From positions 4,298 to 10,245 of the forward strand of contig DGVK01000012.1 of assembly GCA_002395905.1 (NCBI GenBank): DNA of 5,948 nucleotides, given 5' to 3'. Under the pieces are notes generated by a model, which saw only the letters and a program-made list of their open reading frames with translations, did not search any database and was not told where the DNA came from. Position numbers and translations under genes: made by a program. Below are positions 1-4,621 of the stretch, piece by piece. Each line of letters begins with the position of its first letter. The first letter of the stretch is position 1. This stretch comes from Verrucomicrobia bacterium UBA4286. GTDB taxonomy: Bacteria > Verrucomicrobiota > Kiritimatiellia > RFP12 > UBA1067.

Positions 1-2
1 GC

Positions 3-68
3 CCAGACTTAGCCTCAGCCTTGCCTAGACTTACCCTCATCCCTGCCTGGACTTTGGGTCAGGGTAGG
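3..68. repeat. Degenerate 22-bp tandem repeat at the window edge
   Basis: Two adjacent 22-nt units (3-24 and 25-46) match at 18 of 22 positions, both built around AGACTTA followed by CCTCA and ending TGC. A third, much poorer copy (47-68, about half matching) begins CTGGACTTT. The unit length is not a multiple of three and no protein is recognisable across it, so it is probably non-coding. The array may extend left of the window. Seen directly by alignment; function unknown. Confidence 0.55.
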
Positions 69-109
69 CTGGCGAAGCCGCCGTGAGCGCGTTCGTTGAT
101 TCAAAAACG

Positions 110-191
110 GGGGACAGTCCCCTCTGCGAAGAGCTGAAAATGCAATATAATCGCGAATATGGCAAGTTGTCCCCTTAAAACAGGTGGGGAC
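110..191. repeat. REP/MITE-like cluster of GGGGAC / GTCCCC inverted repeats
   Basis: Four copies of one 6-mer occur in alternating orientation: a tight palindrome GGGGAC-A-GTCCCC at 110-122, then GTCCCC at 169-174 facing GGGGAC at 186-191 across an 11-nt spacer. The 46 nt between the pairs are AT-richer than their surroundings and include TATAAT (146-151). Palindromes of this type accompany REP-associated Y1 (IS200-like) transposases in many bacteria, so this may be a non-autonomous REP/BIME-like or MITE-like element. No transposase gene is visible here. The symmetry is seen; the mobile-element link is inference. Confidence 0.5.
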
Positions 192-209
192 GGGCCCTGG
201 TTGTTTTTT
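179..209 (+). terminator. Possible weak intrinsic terminator of an upstream gene
   Basis: AACAGG (179-184) can pair with CCTGGTT (196-202) if one G is bulged, closing an 11-nt loop, and a run of six T follows at 204-209. The stem is short and competes with the GTCCCC/GGGGAC pairing that uses 169-191. It would end a transcript entering from the left of the window. Weak evidence. Confidence 0.22.
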
Positions 210-421
210 GCGGCTCGCGCGGCGAACGGATTTTGGAAAGTCGGCGGCCTGCGTGGTGAACGGCTCCTGCCGATCGTTCGGCGGCGGTCTCTGTTTCGCT
301 TTGCGGTGGCGCGGCTTGAAGCGTGATTTATAAGTTGCAGAAACGCTAGAATGCATTTTTGCGAGTTATGGCGATGATGCTTGGCGCGTGAGAGGTCTTC
401 GCCCGCTTGCTTGGTCTTGGT
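210..421. other. Intergenic stretch with no recognisable gene
   Basis: Together with the flanking repeats this belongs to a 508-nt non-coding leader region. Open frames on the reverse strand give only very basic, low-information peptides rich in Arg, Pro and His, without a convincing ribosome binding site or known domain. No tRNA, rRNA or riboswitch fold was recognised by eye. Confidence 0.5.
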
Positions 422-476
422 GTGTGGCATATGGTGCTTGGATGCTATAAAACGAAAACTTCACGATGCGCCACAC
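422..476. repeat. Spaced inverted repeat GTGTGGC...GCCACAC upstream of oadA
   Basis: GTGTGGC (422-428) is a perfect inverse of GCCACAC (470-476), separated by 41 nt. The pairing can continue inward imperfectly (one mismatch, one G-T pair) for about four more positions. It ends 16 nt before the extended -10 element at 492-500, so it lies upstream of the predicted transcript and would act, if at all, as DNA rather than as an RNA hairpin. It could also be chance or the remnant of a repeat. Confidence 0.3.
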
Positions 477-491
477 GGACTCACGGAAATT

Positions 492-500
492 TGGTATAAT
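492..500 (+). promoter_or_regulatory. Extended -10 promoter for oadA (TGG-TATAAT)
   Basis: A consensus TATAAT (495-500) is preceded directly by TGG, the extended -10 motif that can replace a -35 box. The sequence at the expected -35 position (about 472-477) is CACACG, which is not a match. Transcription would start near 506-508, leaving at most about three nucleotides before the ATG at 509. The same TGGTANAATA string recurs before the ABC operon. Confidence 0.65.
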
Positions 501-508
501 ACGCGCGT

Positions 509-2203
509 ATGAAAGAATCCAAAAAGACACGAGTCAGAATAACCGACACGACACTGCGTGACGCGCACCAGTCGCTTTGGGCGACAAGGATGCGCACTGA
601 CGACATTTTGAAGATTGCCGAGAAGATCGACGAGGCTGGCTACTACTCTCTTGAATGCTGGGGCGGCGCGACATTCGACGTGTGCATGCGCTTCCTTCGG
701 GAGAATCCTTGGGAACGTCTGCGCCGGATCAAGAAGGTGTGCCGCAAGACGCCTCTGCAGATGCTTCTCAGGGGGCAGAACATACTTGGCTACAAGCACT
801 ATCCCGATGACATCGTCGAGCGCTTCATCGCCCTCGCCTGCGAGAACGGCATGGACATCTTTCGCGTGTTCGACGCGCTCAACGATCCCCGCAATCTCGA
901 ACAGGCCGTCAAGTGCGTCAAGAAGTACGGCGGCCACGCGCAGGGAACGATAAGCTATACAACCTCGCCCGTCCACACAATCCCCGTCTATGTCGCGCTT
1001 GCGAAGGAGCAGGTCGCGATGGGGATCGACTCGCTCTGCATAAAGGACATGGCCGGCATCCTTACGCCCGGCGCCGCGCGCGAGCTCGTCGGCGCCCTCG
1101 TGAAGGCTCTGCCCGACCTGCCGATACAGGTCCATTCCCACATGACGAGCGGGATGGCCGCCGCGATGTACATGGCTGCGGTGGAAGCGGGCGCGGGATG
1201 TGTAGACACCGCGATTTCGACGATGAGTTCCTTCTCTTCACAGCCGCCGACCGAGTCGATGGTTGCGATTCTTGAGTCGGAGGGCTATGATACAGGTCTC
1301 GATCTCGGAAAGCTGGCGGAGATCAACGCCTACTTCAAAGGCGTGAAGGCCAAACGCCAGCCGGCGTCGTCCGCCAAGGTCGAGCCTGTCGACGCCGGCG
1401 TGCTCGTGCACGCGATTCCCGGCGGGATGATTTCCAACCTGCGCTCGCAGCTCGCCCAGCAGGACGCGCTCGACCGTCTGCCGGAGGTTCTCGAAGAACT
1501 GCCGAAGACGCGCGCCGATATGGGCTATCCGCCGCTCGTCACGCCGACGTCGCAGATCGTCGGCGTGCAGAGCGTTCTGAACGTTCTTTCCGGCAAGCGC
1601 TATTCGATGGTGACGGACGAGACGAAGCGCTATGCTGCTGGCTACTACGGTCGCACGCCCGCGCCTATCGAGCCAAAACTGCGGAAGAAACTCATGGGCG
1701 GACTCAAGCCGATCACGTGCCGTCCGGCGGATCTCTTGAAACCCGGCCTCGCGGCGGCCGCCGCGGAGCTGCCGCCGAACACGATCAAAGGCGAAGAGGA
1801 CATCCTTTCATACGCGCTCTTCCCCGAGGTGGCGCTCGGCTACTTCAAGTGGCGCAAGGAGGGCGGCCCGATACCCGCCGACCAGGAGGAGGCCGACCGC
1901 GCGGCCGCCGCGAGTGCCGCGCCTGCGGCGACTGCGGGCGGTGCAAAGCCCAAAGCCGCGCCTGCCGTGAAGGGGACGCCCGTTCTCGCGCCGCTCAACG
2001 GCACGTTCTACAGAAGCGACGCGCCCGGCAAGCCGCAGATGGCGGCCGACGGCGCGCCGGTCAAGGCGGGCGACGCGGTGTGCGTCGTCGAGGCGATGAA
2101 GCTGTTCAACCCGATCAAGGCGACCGCCGCCGGCAGGATAACGTTCCTCGTCGAGCACGGCGCCGCCGTCACGAAGGGCCAGCCTGTCGCGTCCATCGAG
2201 TAG
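509..2203 (+). CDS. oadA: Oxaloacetate decarboxylase alpha subunit / pyruvate carboxylase subunit B type biotin carboxyltransferase
   Basis: This 564-residue protein carries the carboxyltransferase of the OadA/PycB family, which moves CO2 between oxaloacetate/pyruvate and biotin in the cytoplasm. An HMGL-like TIM barrel (about 9-270) opens with TTLRDAHQSL, giving metal-ligand D18. It also has carbamylated-lysine candidate K179 in CIKDMAG and metal ligands H209 and H211 in HSH. A conserved PYC/OADA helical domain (about 290-460), an Ala/Pro-rich linker (about 463-488) and a C-terminal biotinyl domain (489-564) follow, with K531 in EAMKL as the biotin site. That last domain resembles AccB more than the usual OadA one (GTFYRS, then a thumb-like insertion). 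The ATG is forced: an in-frame TAA lies at 497-499, and the next ATG would delete D18. No Shine-Dalgarno is present. Neither the membrane partners OadB/OadG nor a biotin carboxylase is here, so decarboxylase versus carboxylase cannot be decided. Confidence 0.92.
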   Translation: MKESKKTRVRITDTTLRDAHQSLWATRMRTDDILKIAEKIDEAGYYSLECWGGATFDVCMRFLRENPWERLRRIKKVCRKTPLQMLLRGQNILGYKHYPDDIVERFIALACENGMDIFRVFDALNDPRNLEQAVKCVKKYGGHAQGTISYTTSPVHTIPVYVALAKEQVAMGIDSLCIKDMAGILTPGAARELVGALVKALPDLPIQVHSHMTSGMAAAMYMAAVEAGAGCVDTAISTMSSFSSQPPTESMVAILESEGYDTGLDLGKLAEINAYFKGVKAKRQPASSAKVEPVDAGVLVHAIPGGMISNLRSQLAQQDALDRLPEVLEELPKTRADMGYPPLVTPTSQIVGVQSVLNVLSGKRYSMVTDETKRYAAGYYGRTPAPIEPKLRKKLMGGLKPITCRPADLLKPGLAAAAAELPPNTIKGEEDILSYALFPEVALGYFKWRKEGGPIPADQEEADRAAAASAAPAATAGGAKPKAAPAVKGTPVLAPLNGTFYRSDAPGKPQMAADGAPVKAGDAVCVVEAMKLFNPIKATAAGRITFLVEHGAAVTKGQPVASIE

Positions 2204-2227
2204 AAAGATTTAAAACCGCAAACACAC

Positions 2228-2232
2228 GGAGG
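2228..2232 (+). promoter_or_regulatory. Ribosome binding site of glgA
   Basis: GGAGG lies 5 nt before the ATG at 2238 and fixes that start. It contrasts with the SD-less oadA start. The 34-nt gap after oadA has no terminator hairpin, which supports co-transcription. Confidence 0.8.
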
Positions 2233-2237
2233 CAGAG

Positions 2238-3749
2238 ATGAGCAAGGAAAAACCGAGGAATCCACGAATCCTAATTGTCACTCCAGAGATCACGTACCTG
2301 CCGGAGGGCATGGGGAACCTGGCGGGAAAGATGTCCGCCAAAGCCGGCGGCATGGCCGATGTTTCCGCGTCCCTCGTGTCGGCGCTTCACGAACTCGGCG
2401 CGGATGTGCACGTGGCGCTCCCGCACTACCGGCGCATGTTCCATGTCGAAACGGCCCAGCTCGTCGCGTCGGAGCTGCGCAAATACAAGAGCCATCTGCC
2501 CGACGAGCGCATCCATCTCGCCGAAGACCGCTGCTTCTACTATCGCGACACCGTGTATTCCCGCGGTGACGGCAACATAAAGCTGGCTCTTGCGTTCCAG
2601 CGCGAGGTCATCAACAACATCATCCCGCGCGTCCAGCCCGACCTCATCCACTGCAACGACTGGATGACCGGCCTCATTCCGGCGGCTGCGCGCCGCGAGG
2701 GGATCCCCTGCCTTTTCACCGTGCACAACATCCACACCCAGAAGCTCACCCTCGCGCAGATCGAGGACGCCGGCATCGACGCGGCGGAGTTCTGGATGAA
2801 TCTCTACTACAGCTACCCGCCGTACAACTACGAAGAGTCGCGCAACTCCAACCAGATCGACCTTCAGGCGTCGGGCGTGTTCGGCGCGCACTTCATCAAC
2901 ACCGTCTCGCCAACGTTCCTGCAGGAGATCGTGAACGGCTGGCATTCGTTCATACCTGACTCCATCCGCAACGAGATACGCAACAAGTTCAATGCGGGAT
3001 GCGCGGCCGGTATTTTGAACGCGCCCGACCCGACGGACAATCCGGCGACAGACGACAAGATACCTTTCAAGTACGGACCGGAGAATCATCGCGAGATGAA
3101 GCGCCAGAACAAGCTCGCGCTCCAGCACGCGCTCGGTCTCGATGAAAACCCCGACGCGCCGCTGTTCTTCTGGCCGAGCCGTCTCGATCCGGTGCAGAAG
3201 GGGCCGCAGCTGCTTACCGACATCACCTACCGTTTCCTCGAGAAGTACGCCGCCGACGGGGCGCAGCTCGCAATCATCGCGAACGGACCCTACCAGCAGC
3301 CTTTCTGGGACATTCGCGAATTCCACGGTCTGCAACGCCGTCTCGCAGTGCATAACTTCGACGGACGCCTTTCACAGCTCGGCTTCGCTGCGAGCGATTT
3401 CACTCTCATGCCTTCTCTCTTCGAGCCGTGCGGTCTGCCGCAGATGCAGGCGCCGATCTACGGTTCGCTTGCAGTCGTGCACAACACGGGCGGCCTGCAC
3501 GACACAGTGGAGAATCTCGATGTCGGCGCGTCGAAAGGCAACGGTTTCGTGTTCGACACCTACGATTCGGGCGGGCTCTTCTGGGCGCTCGACCAGGCGA
3601 TGGCTTTCTACCGTCAGCCGCAGGAGATAAGAGAGCGCGAGATCGCCCGCATAATGACTGAATCGCTTCACCGTTTCAATCACGAGGCGTGCGCAAAGGA
3701 GTACATCAAACTTTACGAACGCATGCTCGACAGGCCGCTCGTGCGCTGA
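2238..3749 (+). CDS. glgA: Glycogen/starch synthase, GT5 family
   Basis: GlgA adds glucose from ADP-glucose (or UDP-glucose) to the non-reducing end of alpha-1,4-glucan in the cytoplasm. The 503 residues show both GT-B halves. The N-terminal half has KAGGMAD at 35-41 (the KxGGL substrate motif, Met replacing Leu), HCNDW at 138-142 and TVHN at 161-164. Next come GILN (258-261) and NPATD (268-272), seen in most GlgA proteins. The C-terminal half has SRLDPVQKG (314-322, with R315 and K321 as nucleotide-sugar contacts), the catalytic-region EPCG at 396-399 and TGG at 417-419. It is slightly longer than E. coli GlgA (477). About 18 extra residues sit between TPEI and KAGG, a form I recall from other deep-branching bacteria. 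It starts 34 nt after oadA behind GGAGG, so it is probably in that operon. No glgB, glgC or glgP is nearby. Donor specificity cannot be read from sequence. Confidence 0.93.
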   Translation: MSKEKPRNPRILIVTPEITYLPEGMGNLAGKMSAKAGGMADVSASLVSALHELGADVHVALPHYRRMFHVETAQLVASELRKYKSHLPDERIHLAEDRCFYYRDTVYSRGDGNIKLALAFQREVINNIIPRVQPDLIHCNDWMTGLIPAAARREGIPCLFTVHNIHTQKLTLAQIEDAGIDAAEFWMNLYYSYPPYNYEESRNSNQIDLQASGVFGAHFINTVSPTFLQEIVNGWHSFIPDSIRNEIRNKFNAGCAAGILNAPDPTDNPATDDKIPFKYGPENHREMKRQNKLALQHALGLDENPDAPLFFWPSRLDPVQKGPQLLTDITYRFLEKYAADGAQLAIIANGPYQQPFWDIREFHGLQRRLAVHNFDGRLSQLGFAASDFTLMPSLFEPCGLPQMQAPIYGSLAVVHNTGGLHDTVENLDVGASKGNGFVFDTYDSGGLFWALDQAMAFYRQPQEIREREIARIMTESLHRFNHEACAKEYIKLYERMLDRPLVR

Positions 3750-3795
3750 ACAGGCGCGCTGCATGATGGCGAAAATGTCGGACGCGCGGGAGGCC

Positions 3796-3816
3796 GCGGT
3801 TCGACAGCCGCCATTT
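3796..3816 (+). terminator. Possible weak terminator hairpin after glgA
   Basis: GCGGTT (3796-3801) pairs with AGCCGC (3806-3811), including one G-T pair, around a CGAC tetraloop. Only a short ATTT follows. ATGGCG (3766-3771) can also pair with CGCCAT (3809-3814) in an alternative longer fold. There is no proper U-tract, so termination here is doubtful. Confidence 0.27.
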
Positions 3817-3821
3817 ACGGA

Positions 3822-3842
3822 GTGTTAACATTTCCTTAACAC
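3822..3842. promoter_or_regulatory. Perfect 7-7-7 inverted repeat, candidate operator of the ABC operon
   Basis: GTGTTAA (3822-3828) and TTAACAC (3836-3842) are exact inverses separated by CATTTCC. The dyad covers the place where a -35 box would lie for the -10 at 3851-3856. It is AT-rich without a U-tract, so a protein-binding site fits better than a terminator. The binding factor is unknown. The half-sites recall Rex-type TTGTTAA, but Rex sites have a 4-nt spacer rather than 7. Confidence 0.45.
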
Positions 3843-3847
3843 GCAAG

Positions 3848-3856
3848 TGGTAGAAT
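3848..3856 (+). promoter_or_regulatory. Extended -10 promoter of the ABC transporter operon (TGG-TAGAAT)
   Basis: TAGAAT (3851-3856) has one mismatch to TATAAT and is preceded by TGG, as at the oadA promoter. A TTAACA at 3825-3830 is a -35 candidate, but its 20-nt spacing is too long to be convincing. Transcription would begin near 3863, giving a leader of about 30 nt with a ribosome binding site. Confidence 0.5.
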
Positions 3857-3875
3857 AGGGGGCAGTTTTCTTTAA

Positions 3876-3881
3876 AAGGAG
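3876..3881 (+). promoter_or_regulatory. Ribosome binding site of the ABC ATPase gene
   Basis: AAGGAG lies 11 nt before the ATG at 3893, slightly further than usual. No better-placed start exists nearby, and the protein begins with the expected first strand of an ABC domain (MLEVKNLKK). Confidence 0.65.
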
Positions 3882-3892
3882 CAAAGGCAACA

Positions 3893-4621
3893 ATGCTGGA
3901 AGTAAAGAACCTGAAGAAGCGCTTCGGCGCGTTCGAGGCGGTGAAGGGGATCTCCTTCTCCGTCGCGAAGGGCGAGGTGCTTGGATTTCTCGGGCCGAAC
4001 GGCGCGGGTAAATCGACGACGATGAGAATGATCACGGGCTTTCTGCCGCCGACAAGCGGCACGGCTCTCATATGCGGGCACGACATATCGACCGACCCTG
4101 TCGAAGCGAAGAAGTGCATCGGCTATCTGCCGGAGTCCGCGCCGAGCTACCGCGCTATGACCGTAGAGGACTTTCTTACGTTCATAGCGCATGTGCGCGG
4201 ATTCAATGGCGCGAAGTGCCGCGCAAAGGTCGAAGAAGTGATTGAAAAGGCACGCCTCGCGCCTGTGGCGAAGAAAACGATAGAGACGCTCTCCAAAGGC
4301 TACCGCCAGCGCACATGCTTCGCGCAGGCCATCATCCACGACCCGAAGGTTCTCATCATGGATGAACCGACCGACGGTCTCGACCCGAACCAGAAGTTCA
4401 CCGTTCGCGAGATGATCAAGGAGATGGCGGCCGAGAAGGCGATAGTCATATCGACCCACATTCTTGAAGAGGTCGACGCGGTCTGCACGAGGGCGGTGGT
4501 GATCGCCGACGGCGAGATAAAGGCCGACGGCACTCCGGCCGAACTGAAGGCCATGGATCCCAGCGGAAAGCTCGACGTGGTGTTCCGCAATCTCACGATG
4601 AAGAAGGAGGCCGCGCGATGA
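3893..4621 (+). CDS. ABC transporter ATP-binding protein, GldA/NosF-like
   Basis: This 242-residue protein is a complete single ABC nucleotide-binding domain that powers the adjoining membrane protein from the cytoplasmic side. Visible motifs are Walker A GPNGAGKST (34-42), signature LSKGYRQR (133-140) in place of LSGGQ, Walker B VLIMDEP (153-159) with catalytic E158, D-loop GLDP (162-165) and switch H189 in STHILEEV. The Q-loop reads GYLPE (77-81), with Glu at the usual Gln position. YLPE together with LSKGYRQR is typical of GldA, NosF and related ABC-2 exporters. Its TGA overlaps the ATG of the next gene by four bases, so the two are translationally coupled. It has its own leader, with a promoter at 3848-3856 and a candidate operator at 3822-3842. 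Substrate is unknown; the Gld resemblance does not imply gliding motility. Confidence 0.92.
   Translation: MLEVKNLKKRFGAFEAVKGISFSVAKGEVLGFLGPNGAGKSTTMRMITGFLPPTSGTALICGHDISTDPVEAKKCIGYLPESAPSYRAMTVEDFLTFIAHVRGFNGAKCRAKVEEVIEKARLAPVAKKTIETLSKGYRQRTCFAQAIIHDPKVLIMDEPTDGLDPNQKFTVREMIKEMAAEKAIVISTHILEEVDAVCTRAVVIADGEIKADGTPAELKAMDPSGKLDVVFRNLTMKKEAAR
4606..4610 (+). promoter_or_regulatory. Ribosome binding site of the permease-GldG fusion gene
   Basis: GGAGG lies inside the 3' end of the ATPase gene, 7 nt before the ATG at 4618. It decides that start and supports the ATGA overlap. Confidence 0.75.

Noticed and set aside
101..430. Small basic protein on the reverse strand (start at about 430), with a second overlapping frame at 15-356
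   Set aside because: There is no Shine-Dalgarno or known domain, the composition is extreme, and the frame reads straight through the GGGGAC repeat element. A decayed gene cannot be excluded.
1..508. CRISPR array, tRNA or riboswitch in the leader region
   Set aside because: The repeats are two or three degenerate copies without regular spacers, and no cloverleaf or known aptamer pattern was visible by eye.
461..1141. Antisense open frame (226 codons) opposite the start of oadA
   Set aside because: The + strand has every catalytic motif of the carboxyltransferase; the antisense product has none.
1717..2241. Second + strand frame inside the 3' part of oadA
   Set aside because: The product is Arg/Gly/Ala-rich low-complexity sequence, a frame-shifted reading of the linker and biotinyl domain.
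2271..3353. Long antisense open frame (360 codons) opposite glgA
   Set aside because: It is the mirror of a clear GT5 gene in GC-rich DNA, its product is rich in Arg, Val and Glu without any motif, and it has no independent support.
3822..3842. Rex (redox sensor) operator
   Set aside because: The half-sites are similar, but the spacer is 7 nt instead of the 4 nt of known Rex sites, so I call only an unidentified operator candidate.
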